Shown: positions 7,481 through 16,201, counted from the stretch's first letter. The stretch: 64,000 bases of DNA from Caulobacter sp. Root655 (GCF_001427665.1 NZ_LMHC01000012.1:63223-127222); one strand, 5' to 3'. Numbers and translations are program-made. The notes: generated from the letters alone by a model not told the origin.

Positions 7481-8869
7481 CTACCCCTTCCTGAACCCCC
7501 GCAGCACATTGGCCTCGGTGCTCAACTGCAACCGTCCATAGTCGATGCGCGGCGTGTCGGAGAACAGCAGGTAGTAGTACTTCATCTGCTCGGACCACCA
7601 GTAGCCGGGGCAATTGTCGCCCTGGGTCATCGGCTTGGTGGTGATGTCCTTCAGCGCCGTGTAGCCGAAGGCCGCGCGGCTGGTGGCCTTCATCTGGACG
7701 TAGTGGGCGCCGGCCAGCCGGCGATAGCGGTCGTCGCGGCCCTCCAGCCACAGGTTCAGGCAGGCGTCGGGATATTCCGGGCGCAGGCCGGTGTGCTTGC
7801 GGCGCGGCTGGCGGGTGGTCACGTCGATGGATTCCGGGATCACGCCGAACGTCGCCTGCAGCTCGCTAAAGGAGGCCAAGTAGTCGTCGCCCTGGGCCTT
7901 GCGGCCGACCTGGCCCAGCAGGCCGGCATAGTAGGCGGCCAGCTCGCTCTGGGCCGTGCCGGTCACCGCGCCGGTTTCGAAATCGACCATCGGAAACCAC
8001 AGCCGCCCGTCATAGCGCTTGGCCTGGTGGGCCAGCTGGGCGTCGACGCACTCGACCGCCCAGCGCTTGCAGTCCTGGTCACCGAACAGCTCCCAGGCGT
8101 CCCACAAGTACTCGTAGAAACTGTCGGCATAGACGTCGATGCTTGCGTTGCGGCTGGTGAACTCGCCGGTCGTGGCGTGGATGTTGGCGGCCATCAGGCC
8201 GATCTTCGAGCGGCGGTCCAGGGCGTGACGCATGGCCCGCTTGGCCATGTCGAAATAGCGCCGGTCGCCGGTCAGTTGGCTCAGCACCCCGAACTCCGAC
8301 AGGTAGGTGCCGATCTCGGCCAGGTTGGTCTCCGGGTCGCTGACCGCGCCGGTGCGCAGGTTCACGTAGCGCCAGGGCAGGCCGTGGGGCGAGGCCTCGA
8401 ACGCCTTGACCAGGCGGTCGGCCAGGTCGCGGGCCTTGGCCAGAAGCACAGGGTCGCCGCAGGCCAGGTGAGCCGACAGCAGGCCGCCGACCAGGCGGAT
8501 ATTGGTCTCGAACACCTGGGCGTTCCCGTCGACGTCGAAATCGAGATGGGTCTTCACCCAATCGACCCCGGCCTGGAACTCGGCGTCCAGGCCCATGATC
8601 CACAGGGTGTCGAGCGCCTCGACCAGCGACAGTCCCAGGTCGTGGCCCTCGATGAAGAACGACCGCGACGTGCCGCTGACCGGGTTGATCTCGTCCTTGC
8701 CCCAGGCCTTGGCGACATAGCCCCGCCAGGCCCACTGGAATTCGGAACGAACGTCCTGGGCCAGCAGGCTCCAGTTCTCGACGGGCGGCACGGCCGCGGC
8801 GGGAGAGGCCAGCGCGGCCGAGGAGACCAGGACGAGGGCGTGGCGGCGGGAGACGAGCGAAGCGGTCAT
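7481..8869 (-). CDS. glycoside hydrolase family 47 protein, alpha-1,2-mannosidase
   Basis: An inverting, calcium-dependent alpha-mannosidase family best known from eukaryotic ER/Golgi glycan trimming; bacterial members are rare and one from Caulobacter sp. K31 has been studied. The ATG at 8869 gives 462 residues with an export signal carrying a twin-arginine-like SRRHALVL start and an Ala-rich cleavage region ending PAAA. Mature landmarks are FQWAWRGYVAKAWGKDE, SLVEALDTLWIMGL (family motif), ETNIRLVGGLLSAH, ADSFYEYLWDAW, RPEYPDACLNLWL and TEANVLRGF. A periplasmic role on mannose-containing glycans is inferred from the signal. Confidence 0.93.
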   Translation of the reverse strand: MTASLVSRRHALVLVSSAALASPAAAVPPVENWSLLAQDVRSEFQWAWRGYVAKAWGKDEINPVSGTSRSFFIEGHDLGLSLVEALDTLWIMGLDAEFQAGVDWVKTHLDFDVDGNAQVFETNIRLVGGLLSAHLACGDPVLLAKARDLADRLVKAFEASPHGLPWRYVNLRTGAVSDPETNLAEIGTYLSEFGVLSQLTGDRRYFDMAKRAMRHALDRRSKIGLMAANIHATTGEFTSRNASIDVYADSFYEYLWDAWELFGDQDCKRWAVECVDAQLAHQAKRYDGRLWFPMVDFETGAVTGTAQSELAAYYAGLLGQVGRKAQGDDYLASFSELQATFGVIPESIDVTTRQPRRKHTGLRPEYPDACLNLWLEGRDDRYRRLAGAHYVQMKATSRAAFGYTALKDITTKPMTQGDNCPGYWWSEQMKYYYLLFSDTPRIDYGRLQLSTEANVLRGFRKG

Positions 8870-9115
8870 GGGCCGATCTAACCTCGGATCGGGGCGTCCG
8901 CCCAGAGGGTCGCGACCCCGTCCGCCCCAGCCCAGCGATAACTCGCCTTTCTGGATAACCACAACCCTTACGATTACATGGCAACGAAGTCACGCGGTTT
9001 CCGCTGCGTCGCAGCAAAGCCTTGGCGACGGTGGGGTTGCTCGTGCTAGAAAAGCGGGCATGAAATTGGGTATGGCGCGCAAAGCCTTGCCCCGCCTCGA
9101 ACAAGGCTAGCCTGA

Positions 9116-9994
9116 ATGACGGATATCAAGACGGTCGGCGTGATCGGCGCCGGCCAGATGGGGTCGGGGATCGCCCATGTGGTCGCCCTGGGCGGCTATG
9201 ACGTGCGGCTGCATGACATTTCGCGCGAGCGCATCGACGCCGGTCTGGTCCTGATCGAAAAGAACATGGCCCGGCAGGTGCATCGCGGCATCATCGACGA
9301 GGCGGCGATGGTCGCCGCCATGGCCCGCATCACCGCCGCCGAGGACCTGGCCCAGATCGGTTCGACCGACCTGGCCATCGAGGCCGCCACCGAGAACGAA
9401 GAGACCAAGAAGGCGATCTTCCGGGGCCTGCAGCCGCACCTGGGTCCCAACACCCTGCTGGCGTCGAACACCTCGTCGATCTCGATCACCCGCCTGGCCT
9501 CGGCCACGGACCGTCCCGAGCGGTTCATCGGCCTGCACTTCATGAACCCGGTCCCGCTGATGAAGCTGGTCGAGATCATCCGTGGCATCGCCACCGACGT
9601 GCCGACCTACGAGCGCGCCGTGGCCTTCGCCAAGTCGCTGGGCAAGATCACCAGCAACGCCGAGGACTTCCCCGCCTTCATCGTCAACCGCGTGCTGGTG
9701 CCGATGATCAACGAGGCGATCTACACCCTGTACGAGGGGGTCGGCACGGTCGACGCCATCGACACCGCCATGAAGCTGGGCGCCAACCATCCGATGGGCC
9801 CGCTGGAACTGGGCGACTTCATCGGCCTGGACACCGTGCTGTCGATCATGAACGTGCTGCACGAGGGCCTGGCCGACAGCAAGTACCGCCCCTGCCCGCT
9901 GCTGGTGAAATATGTCGAGGCCGGCTGGCTGGGCAAGAAGGCCGGCCGCGGCTTCTACGACTACCGCGGCGAGGTTCCGATTCCGACGCGGTAG
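9116..9994 (+). CDS. hbd: 3-hydroxybutyryl-CoA dehydrogenase
   Basis: NAD(P)-dependent oxidation/reduction of 3-hydroxybutyryl-CoA in fatty-acid and butyrate/PHB-linked metabolism. 292 residues: Rossmann motif VIGAGQMGSGIAHV at residues 8-21, catalytic-region SNTSSISITRLA and RFIGLHFMNPVPLMKLVEII (with the catalytic His), then FIVNRVLVPMINEAI and the C-terminal GPLELGDFIGLDT domain. The family length is exact. In related genomes it is near etfBA; here a LysR gene and GH47 gene lie between. Confidence 0.95.
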   Translation: MTDIKTVGVIGAGQMGSGIAHVVALGGYDVRLHDISRERIDAGLVLIEKNMARQVHRGIIDEAAMVAAMARITAAEDLAQIGSTDLAIEAATENEETKKAIFRGLQPHLGPNTLLASNTSSISITRLASATDRPERFIGLHFMNPVPLMKLVEIIRGIATDVPTYERAVAFAKSLGKITSNAEDFPAFIVNRVLVPMINEAIYTLYEGVGTVDAIDTAMKLGANHPMGPLELGDFIGLDTVLSIMNVLHEGLADSKYRPCPLLVKYVEAGWLGKKAGRGFYDYRGEVPIPTR

Positions 9995-10074
9995 ACCTTC
10001 CAGCGTCGCCTCAGAAGCTAAATTAGGCTAAAATCTTAACCATGTTCACGCAGTTCTTCACCGTGAGGTGACCC

Positions 10075-10578
10075 ATGCAGATCGTGACGATTGGCTACGA
10101 AGGCGCAACGCCAGAGGCCTTTGATCGCGCCCTCCTACAGGCTGGCGTTCAGATGGTCGTTGACGTTCGGGCGATGGCCATCAGCCGCCGGAAGGGGTTT
10201 GCCAAAACGGCCCTGCGTAGCCGTTTGGCCAGTCTTGGGATCGACTATTTGCACCTTAAGGGATTAGGCGATCCCAAACCCGGCCGAGAAGCCGCGCGAG
10301 CTGGCGACTTCGTGCTCTTTCAACGTATATTTGGCGCCCACATGCGTACCAGCGAAGCGCTGGCGGATTTGGCCATTCTAAAGGATCTAGTGACACGACA
10401 GACTGTCGCCTTGGTGTGTTACGAGGCAAATGCCACAGAATGCCACCGTACGGTTGTGGCGCGTACTGTTGCATCTTCCCATGATTGCGAGATTGTGCAC
10501 CTCGGGCTTTCTGGGGGCACGCGCATTGAACGACGTCGAGCAGACTATCGTGTTGGTGAAGGCTTGGCCGCAGCCTAG
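10075..10578 (+). CDS. DUF488 family protein
   Basis: 167 residues. The N-terminus TIGYEGATPEAFDRALLQAGVQMVVDVRA is the DUF488 hallmark (TIGY followed by a conserved VDVR), with GIDYLHLKGLGDPKP and the C-terminal VALVCYEANATECHRTVVA segment, in which the Cys-Tyr-Glu and Cys-His pattern is characteristic. Biochemical function is unknown. It overlaps the next gene by about 50 bases, so the two are a unit. Codon choice (TTT, TTG, CTA, ACA) is less GC-biased than in the flanking genes, which suggests acquisition. Confidence 0.88.
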   Translation: MQIVTIGYEGATPEAFDRALLQAGVQMVVDVRAMAISRRKGFAKTALRSRLASLGIDYLHLKGLGDPKPGREAARAGDFVLFQRIFGAHMRTSEALADLAILKDLVTRQTVALVCYEANATECHRTVVARTVASSHDCEIVHLGLSGGTRIERRRADYRVGEGLAAA

Positions 10579-11278
10579 CCAGAAGTACGGCGAGACAGTT
10601 TGCTGTGCTGGGGTTACACCTGCCGGAGAATGGCGTCGTCTATTTCCTGTTCGATTCCGACATCTTGTTGGTAGCGCTCAGTTTTCCCGTTGGGACGTCG
10701 TCGAATATCGGCCAGCAAGACCTCGTGACGACAACCGAATTGAAAGCCGGCGCGTCGATGAACAGAGCCTCAGACGTGTACGTAAAATGTCGGAACGGGA
10801 GCGCGAGGGCTTTTTCGATCCGCTATTTCGCTCCTCGATAGGTGAAGCCGCGAAACGCAACGAAAGCCTCACACTAATACGCCCCCATTCTCTGCGGTTC
10901 TTCTGGCGACCGAAGAGCACCCGCGAACTCTCGGACGAGGCCGAAAAACGGCAGAAAGCACTTCGGCAGGGCAGCCTTTTCGATCGCGAGCTGGCGAAGA
11001 TCGAGCCATGCCCTTACGAGTTGCGCATGGCATTCGACGATGCCGATGGGCCCCACGACATGGCTTGTGGGGATTGGGAAACTGCCGCGACATTCTTCAA
11101 CTGGCAAAAATTGTACGGGGCCAAGTCGGCTCTTGAGAGGCTTAAAGCTATATACGAGAAAGACTATTTCCAGGCTGGAGTGGCACTAGCGCTTGGCACC
11201 GTCAAGAAGAGGCCCAGCCAATGGTTGTTGCTTGGCATCATTAGGCTCAATGAAACGGTTCAACCTCGTTTGTTATGA
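10526..11278 (+). CDS. uncharacterised partner of DUF488 protein
   Basis: A TTG at 10526 with GGGGG eight bases upstream is the likely start; a GTG at 10550 is an alternative, and the open frame extends back to 10430. About 250 residues. The N-terminus is a beta-rich module (TIVLVKAWPQPSQKYGETVCCAGVT, then EWRRLFPVRFRHL and RWDVVEYRPARP with DDNRIESRRVD). The C-terminal half is helical with charged runs and ends in SQWLLLGIIRLN. I recall similar proteins beside DUF488 genes, possibly OB-like, but cannot assign a function. Low GC relative to the chromosome. Confidence 0.7.
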   Translation: MNDVEQTIVLVKAWPQPSQKYGETVCCAGVTPAGEWRRLFPVRFRHLVGSAQFSRWDVVEYRPARPRDDNRIESRRVDEQSLRRVRKMSEREREGFFDPLFRSSIGEAAKRNESLTLIRPHSLRFFWRPKSTRELSDEAEKRQKALRQGSLFDRELAKIEPCPYELRMAFDDADGPHDMACGDWETAATFFNWQKLYGAKSALERLKAIYEKDYFQAGVALALGTVKKRPSQWLLLGIIRLNETVQPRLL

Positions 11279-11298
11279 AGCGCGGCGAGAACTCACCC

Positions 11299-13212
11299 CT
11301 ACCCCGCCCCCATCGACACGGCGACGTGGTAGGTGATGAACGAGGCCAGATAGGCCAGGCCGGCCATGTAGAGGAACATCACCGTCGGCCAGGTCCAGCT
11401 GTTGGTCTCGCGCTTGACCACGCCCAAGGTCGCCGCGCATTGCGGGGCGAAGACGTACCAGGCCAGGAACGATAGGGCGCTGGCCAGCGACCACTGGTGC
11501 GACAGCACCGAGCCGAGGGTGGCGGTCGAGACGTCGGTGTCGCCCACGGCATAGACGGTGCCCAGGGCGGCCACCGCCACCTCGCGCGCCGCGAAGCCCG
11601 GGATCAGGGCCACCGTCATCTGCCAGTTGAAGCCGATGGGTTGCATGACGGGCGCGATCAGGTGTCCCAGCCGGCCGGCGAAACTGTAGTCGATGGCCGG
11701 CCCCGTCGCGCCCTGCGGCGGATAGGGGAAGGTCGACAGCACCCAGACCAGCACCATCAGCGGCAGGATGATCCGGCCGGCCCGGTTGAGGAAGATGCGG
11801 CAGCGGGTCCACAGGTTCATCAGCACGTTGCGCGGCTCGGGCCAGCGATAGGTCGGCAGCTCCATCATGAACGGCTCGACCGTGCCTCGCCAGAAGATGC
11901 GCCGGATGACGGTCGACACCACCAGCGCGCTGACGATGCCGGCGGCGAACAGGCCGAACATCACCAGCCCTTGCAGCGACAGCCCGCCCCAGACCGTGGT
12001 GCGCGGCACGAAGGCCCCGATGATCAGCGTATAGACCGGGATGCGCGCCGAGCAGGTCATCAGCGGCGCGATCAGGATGGTGGTCAGGCGGTCCTGCTTG
12101 TTGTCGATCACCCGGGTCGACATGATCCCGGGGATGGCGCAGGCGAAGCTGGACAGCAGCGGGATGAACGCCCGGCCGTGCAGGCCCGCCACTCCCATCA
12201 ACTTGTCCAGCAGGAAGGCCGCGCGGGTCATGTAGCCGCTGTCTTCCAGCAGCAGGATGAAGAAGAACAGGATCAGGATCTGCGGCAGGAACACCAGCAC
12301 GCTGCCGACCCCGGCGATCAGGCCGTCGGCGATGAAGCTGCCCAGCAGCCCGTGCGGCAGGTGAGTGGCCACCAGGCTGCCCAGGGCGGCGAACCCGCCG
12401 TCGATGAGGTCCATGATCGGGGCCGCCCAGGTGAACACCGCCTGGAACATGACGAACATCAGGGCCACCAGGATCAGCAGGCCGCCGACCGGGTGGAGCA
12501 GCACCGCGTCGACCTTGCCGGTCACGGTGTCGGGCCGCTCGGGCGGGCGGACGCATTCCTTGACGATGCGCTGGGCCTCGCGGTGGGCGGCGCGGATCTC
12601 GTTGGCGGTCGGCTCACGCCAGACGTTCTCATGCTCACCGGCATGGCTGAGCGACAGGGCGTCGGCCTTGGCGACCAGTTCCTCCAACCCGCGCTTGCGG
12701 GTGGCGACGGTGGTGACGATCGGCGCGTCGATCTCGGCCGACAGCCGCTCCAGGTCGATGCGCAGCCCCTGGCGCTGGGCGATGTCGTACATGTTGAGGG
12801 CCAGGACGAACGGCCGGCCGACCTGCTTGAGCTCCAGCACCAGGCGCAGCACCAGCCGCAGGTTGGTGGCGTCGGCCACGCAGATCACCACGTCGGGCGC
12901 GGCCTCGCCGGCCAGCCGGCCCAGCACCGCGTCGCGGGTCACCATCTCGTCGGGGCTGCGGGCCCGCAGGGAATAGGTGCCCGGCAGGTCGAGGATGTGC
13001 GCGCCCCGGCCGCTGGCCATGGTCAGCACGCCTTCCTTCCGCTCGACGGTGACGCCGGCGTAGTTGGCGACCTTCTGCCGGCTGCCGGTCAGGGCGTTGA
13101 ACAGGGCGGTCTTGCCCGAATTGGGATTGCCGACCAGCGCCAGGCGCACGGGCCGCGCGGGTGCGGTCCCGGGCGCGGTCCTTGGGGGGGCGGACATCAC
13201 GGTGTCGGTCAC
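11299..13212 (-). CDS. feoB: ferrous iron transporter FeoB
   Basis: Inner-membrane Fe(II) uptake protein with an N-terminal G domain. 637 residues: G1 GNPNSGKT at 28-35, G2 region NYAGVTVERKEG, G3 DLPGTYSL, G4-like NMYD, then a membrane part with gate motifs and repeats (FIPLLSSFACAIPGIMSTR). The C-terminal cytoplasmic extension of enterobacterial FeoB is short here, normal for alphaproteobacteria. GTG start at 13212, four bases after the feoA stop. Convergent with the DUF488 partner gene 20 bases away. Confidence 0.97.
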   Translation of the reverse strand: MTDTVMSAPPRTAPGTAPARPVRLALVGNPNSGKTALFNALTGSRQKVANYAGVTVERKEGVLTMASGRGAHILDLPGTYSLRARSPDEMVTRDAVLGRLAGEAAPDVVICVADATNLRLVLRLVLELKQVGRPFVLALNMYDIAQRQGLRIDLERLSAEIDAPIVTTVATRKRGLEELVAKADALSLSHAGEHENVWREPTANEIRAAHREAQRIVKECVRPPERPDTVTGKVDAVLLHPVGGLLILVALMFVMFQAVFTWAAPIMDLIDGGFAALGSLVATHLPHGLLGSFIADGLIAGVGSVLVFLPQILILFFFILLLEDSGYMTRAAFLLDKLMGVAGLHGRAFIPLLSSFACAIPGIMSTRVIDNKQDRLTTILIAPLMTCSARIPVYTLIIGAFVPRTTVWGGLSLQGLVMFGLFAAGIVSALVVSTVIRRIFWRGTVEPFMMELPTYRWPEPRNVLMNLWTRCRIFLNRAGRIILPLMVLVWVLSTFPYPPQGATGPAIDYSFAGRLGHLIAPVMQPIGFNWQMTVALIPGFAAREVAVAALGTVYAVGDTDVSTATLGSVLSHQWSLASALSFLAWYVFAPQCAATLGVVKRETNSWTWPTVMFLYMAGLAYLASFITYHVAVSMGAG

Positions 13213-13216
13213 GGAC

Positions 13217-13540
13217 TTAGATCTCTTCGAACTGAACGGTGACGGCCCCGGCTTCGCGGCGACGCAACGCCACGCGCATGTCGTCGACGCGCAGGGCGAT
13301 CGGGTCGCGGAAGAACAGGCCCTCGTGCAGCACCTCGAACGCCGCGCCCTCGACGAAGCCCATCTCGAGCAGGCGCCGCTCCAGTTCGTCCGGGTCGATG
13401 GCCTCGGACCGCCCCGTCTGGCCGCCGACCCGCAGGATCACGCCGCGCTGGCCCTTGCGGGCCACGCTCAGCGGATGCTCCGCCCTCGCCGCGGCGGGGA
13501 TGTCCGAGATGTCGGGGGCAAGGCTGAGAGCGTCTGACAT
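13217..13540 (-). CDS. feoA: ferrous iron transport protein FeoA
   Basis: 107 residues with the SH3-like FeoA core (GQRGVILRV, LERRLLEMGFVEGAAFEVLHEG, DPIALRVDDMRVALRRREAGAVTVQ). The approximately 25-residue N-terminal tail is longer than in enterobacterial FeoA. It stimulates FeoB-mediated Fe(II) transport. The ATG at 13540 lies 20 bases downstream of a Fur-box-like dyad, and feoB follows immediately, so feoAB is one iron-regulated operon. Confidence 0.95.
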   Translation of the reverse strand: MSDALSLAPDISDIPAAARAEHPLSVARKGQRGVILRVGGQTGRSEAIDPDELERRLLEMGFVEGAAFEVLHEGLFFRDPIALRVDDMRVALRRREAGAVTVQFEEI

Positions 13541-13559
13541 GGTCGCACCGGAAAAACTT

Positions 13560-13578
13560 GCGAACGATTATCAGTCTA
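13560..13578 (-). promoter_or_regulatory. probable Fur box of feoAB
   Basis: Read on the minus strand the 19 bases contain TGATAATCGTT, and I count 13 of 19 matches to the classical Fur consensus GATAATGATAATCATTATC. It lies 20 bases upstream of feoA, a position that would block initiation when iron-loaded Fur binds. Confidence 0.55.
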
Positions 13579-13925
13579 AGGCCACGCTGTCATGTCACGA
13601 TTGGGGCGGAGCCCGCGCCAAGGAACCTTCGTCACGTGCCGGAATCCTTCCAGCACACCTAATAATAGCGCCACGCATTGACTCAACCTTTGAGATGTGA
13701 GGGAGCTGAGGTCTCTCAGCGGCCAAGCTTCCCATTGCAAGGAGGTGTTCAGTGCGTGTCTGCAGCATCACGATGAAGAACGCCGACGCCAGCGACGCAC
13801 AAGTCGTCGACGGTCATCTTGGCCACGGCGAATGGCGGACCGACCTCGCGAGCACGACCCGCCGGTTGTTTCCACGGCCTTCAAGCGACCCTCGCATCAA
13901 GACGCGGTCGTTTCCTCGGGGCGGC
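13579..13925. other. intergenic region between feoA and a secreted protein
   Basis: Holds the promoter side of feoA and, at 13739-13745, a perfect AAGGAGG ribosome site six bases before an in-frame GTG at 13752. That start would add 58 residues before the signal peptide of the downstream gene. The added segment is Arg/Ser/Pro-rich and has no recognisable domain. Confidence 0.5.
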
Positions 13926-14510
13926 GTGAGGGCCCAAATCCTGGCGTCCACCCGCCGCACCCTGGTCGCCTCGGCCTTCGCCCTGACCGCCGTCACGGGA
14001 ACGGCGGCGTTCGCCGCCGACCCGCCCGACGCCGGGATCACCGAACCGGAGGTGCTCGCCGCCCAAAAGGCCTGGGGCGACGCCCTGGTGGCCATCTCGC
14101 GCGACTACGAGACGGGCGGCATCAATAAGGCCCGGGCGACCGCCAGCGCGGTGCTCGACCAGGCCTATGGCTACAATCTGGGGCCAGTCCTCTTCAAACC
14201 GACCCTGACCCGCGCCCCGCAGACCTTCCGCACCACCAAGGAAGGCGCCCTGGCCTACTTCGTCGGCCACGATCGGAACTACCCCCGCGACCGCGGCTTC
14301 GCGCTCAAGCACTGGCGCTCGGTGGAGATCAGGAACGTCGGCATCCAGATCGACGGCGATGTCGCCAACACCATGGGCACGGTCATGATGCGCGACAGGC
14401 GCGGCAAGACGACCACGGTCGACAAGACCTGGACCTTCAAGAAGGACGACGCCGGCGTGGTCCGCATCGTCCTGCACCACTCCTCGCTGCCCTACACCGG
14501 CAGCAAGTAG
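13926..14510 (+). CDS. secreted NTF2-like protein of unknown function
   Basis: From GTG 13926 (GGGG upstream) the product has a clear signal peptide (ASTRRTLVASAFALTAVTG, cleavage after AFA) and a mature domain of about 160 residues. Features are EPEVLAAQKAWGDALVAIS, EGALAYFVGHD, GDVANTMGTVMMRDRRG and the end IVLHHSSLPY. The last pattern is typical of SnoaL/NTF2-like secreted proteins that databases sometimes misname phosphoribosyl-AMP cyclohydrolase. No catalytic residues for that enzyme are visible. An in-frame start at 13752 has a better ribosome site, so the true N-terminus is uncertain. Confidence 0.8.
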   Translation: MRAQILASTRRTLVASAFALTAVTGTAAFAADPPDAGITEPEVLAAQKAWGDALVAISRDYETGGINKARATASAVLDQAYGYNLGPVLFKPTLTRAPQTFRTTKEGALAYFVGHDRNYPRDRGFALKHWRSVEIRNVGIQIDGDVANTMGTVMMRDRRGKTTTVDKTWTFKKDDAGVVRIVLHHSSLPYTGSK

Positions 14511-14638
14511 GGTCCCCGCCCTCATTCCCCTTGGGCGCGAACCTGGGCCCCGGCGGCGACCCGGGCCCAGTTGACTGTCGGCGCCGCCCTCCGCTACCCG
14601 ACAATCGCCGTCGCGCGTTCACGAAGAGCTGTTTCGTG

Positions 14639-14700
14639 GTTAAGGCGCGGCGTAATGGCTCACGCGCGTTAATCTGTTCGACTCGCGGCCTCCGCGACTC
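14639..14700 (+). promoter_or_regulatory. cell-cycle type control region of tipF: GTTAA half-sites and two GANTC sites
   Basis: Two GTTAA sequences (14639-14643, 14668-14672) resemble CtrA half-sites, though neither forms a full TTAA-N7-TTAA. Two GACTC sites (14680-14684, 14696-14700) are CcrM methylation targets and lie 16 bases apart within 55 bases of the start. In Caulobacter such sites couple transcription to replication. Confidence 0.4.
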
Positions 14701-14734
14701 ACATAATCAAGCTGGACGATTCGTGGGAAACCCT

Positions 14735-15994
14735 ATGCGAAGGCTGATGCTGGCGCTGCTGACCGGCGCCTATCTCTGTCTGGCCTTGGTGACCTCCCTG
14801 GCGCTGTGGCGCATGGGGGCGGCGCCGGCCGTCGGCCTAGCCGCCTTCATCGGGGCCATGGGCCTGTGCTTCGCCGTCCACGCCGTGATCGCCAACGCGC
14901 TGCAGGGCGCGGCCCTGCGCGTCGACATCGAGACCATCCGCGAGGCCCACGGCATCCTGCTCGAGCAGGTCGAGAAGGTCGACGCCCGCATCACCGGCCT
15001 GCTGGAGACCGTCGCCGACGACGCCCAGCGCCGCTCGGCCGAACTGACCAGCGAGGTCCACCAGCTGGAAGACCTGGTCGGCCGGATGAGCGACCGCCTC
15101 GAGCACCAGCTGACCGACCAGGTCGCCGCCGCCCGCACCGAGACCCGCGGCCGCTCGCCCCAGTCCGCCGCCCTGCTCGAAGTGGTGCAGGACGCCCTGG
15201 CCGAGAACCGCGTCGACCTCTACCTGCAGCCGGTCGTCAGCCTGCCGCAGCGCCGCACCGTCTTCTACGAAAGCTTCTCGCGCCTGCGCGACGACACCGG
15301 CCGCATCATGATGCCGGCCGAGTACCTGGCCGTGGCCGAGCCCGAGGGCCTGACCGCCGCGATCGACAACCTGCTGCTGTTCCGCTGCGTGCAGATCGTC
15401 CGCCGCCTGGCCAAGCAGGACCGCAAGGTCGGGATCTTCTGCAACATCTCGCTGGCCAGCCTGGCCGACGAGGTGTTCTTCGCCCAGTTCCTGGAATTCC
15501 TGCAGGTCAACAAGGACCTGTCGGGCGCCCTGATCTTCGAACTGGGCCAGGCCGCCTTCAACGACCGCGGCCCGGTCGAGGCCCGGCACATGGCCCGCCT
15601 GGCCAGCCTCGGCTTCCGCTTCAGCCTCGACAAGGTCCACGACCTGGACCTCGACTTCCAGGACCTGGCCCGCGCCGACGTCAAATTCCTGAAGATCGGC
15701 GCCCAGTTGCTGCTGGACCAGCTGGAAGAGCAGGACGGCAAGCTGGTCATCGCATCCTTGCCCGACCTCAACGCCGCCGACTTCGCCGGCCTGACCCGCC
15801 GCTACGGCATCGAGGTGATCGGCGAGAAGGTCGAGACCGAGCGCCAGGTGGTCGACATCCTCGAACTCGACATCGGCTACGCCCAGGGCCACCTGTTCGG
15901 CGAACCCCGCGCCATCCGCGACGCCATCCTGGCCGAGGCCGATCCGCCGCAGGACTTCATGCGTGGGGCGTTGCGGCGCCGGGCCGGGCGGTAG
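14735..15994 (+). CDS. tipF: TipF-like flagellar assembly protein with degenerate EAL domain
   Basis: From ATG 14735 the protein has 419 residues: two membrane helices (about 4-22 and 28-52), a coiled coil (about 60-130) and an EAL domain (about 150-405). In Caulobacter TipF is a c-di-GMP receptor at the pole that recruits flagellar components. Catalytic positions are altered: EAL reads ESF (YESFSRLRD), the DDFG metal motif reads LDKVHDLD, and VIAEGVE reads VIGEKVE. So it should bind but not hydrolyse c-di-GMP. Architecture and order match TipF. An upstream in-frame GTG at 14723 is possible. Confidence 0.88.
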   Translation: MRRLMLALLTGAYLCLALVTSLALWRMGAAPAVGLAAFIGAMGLCFAVHAVIANALQGAALRVDIETIREAHGILLEQVEKVDARITGLLETVADDAQRRSAELTSEVHQLEDLVGRMSDRLEHQLTDQVAAARTETRGRSPQSAALLEVVQDALAENRVDLYLQPVVSLPQRRTVFYESFSRLRDDTGRIMMPAEYLAVAEPEGLTAAIDNLLLFRCVQIVRRLAKQDRKVGIFCNISLASLADEVFFAQFLEFLQVNKDLSGALIFELGQAAFNDRGPVEARHMARLASLGFRFSLDKVHDLDLDFQDLARADVKFLKIGAQLLLDQLEEQDGKLVIASLPDLNAADFAGLTRRYGIEVIGEKVETERQVVDILELDIGYAQGHLFGEPRAIRDAILAEADPPQDFMRGALRRRAGR

Positions 15995-16017
15995 GGAACG
16001 AGTCTCCTCTCGATATT

Positions 16018-16121
16018 TGTCATCCCGGACGAGCGCGAAGCGCGAAGATCCGGGACCGATGCCCAAGCGCCGCGCTTCTGGCGGTCCCGGATAACGGCTG
16101 CGCCGTTTCCGGGACGACAGC
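16018..16121. repeat. intergenic inverted repeat, family A copy 2
   Basis: TGTCATCCCGGACGAGCG at the left and TTTCCGGGACGACA at the right, with GATCCGGGACCG and GCGGTCCCGGAT inside. It lies 24 bases after the tipF stop. Confidence 0.88.
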
Positions 16122-16201
16122 CGTTGGGGCGCTTTCTCCCCAGCAATTGACGCCCTCGGCGCCTCAACCCTAAGGTTGAGCCCCCAGGAGCGCCCGTCGC
16201 C

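Noticed and set aside
11497..13242. 581-codon plus-strand open frame
   Set aside because: Antisense to feoB with no domain features, and no ribosome site.
16018..16121. Rho-independent terminator of tipF
   Set aside because: No T-run follows the arms; the element matches family A instead.
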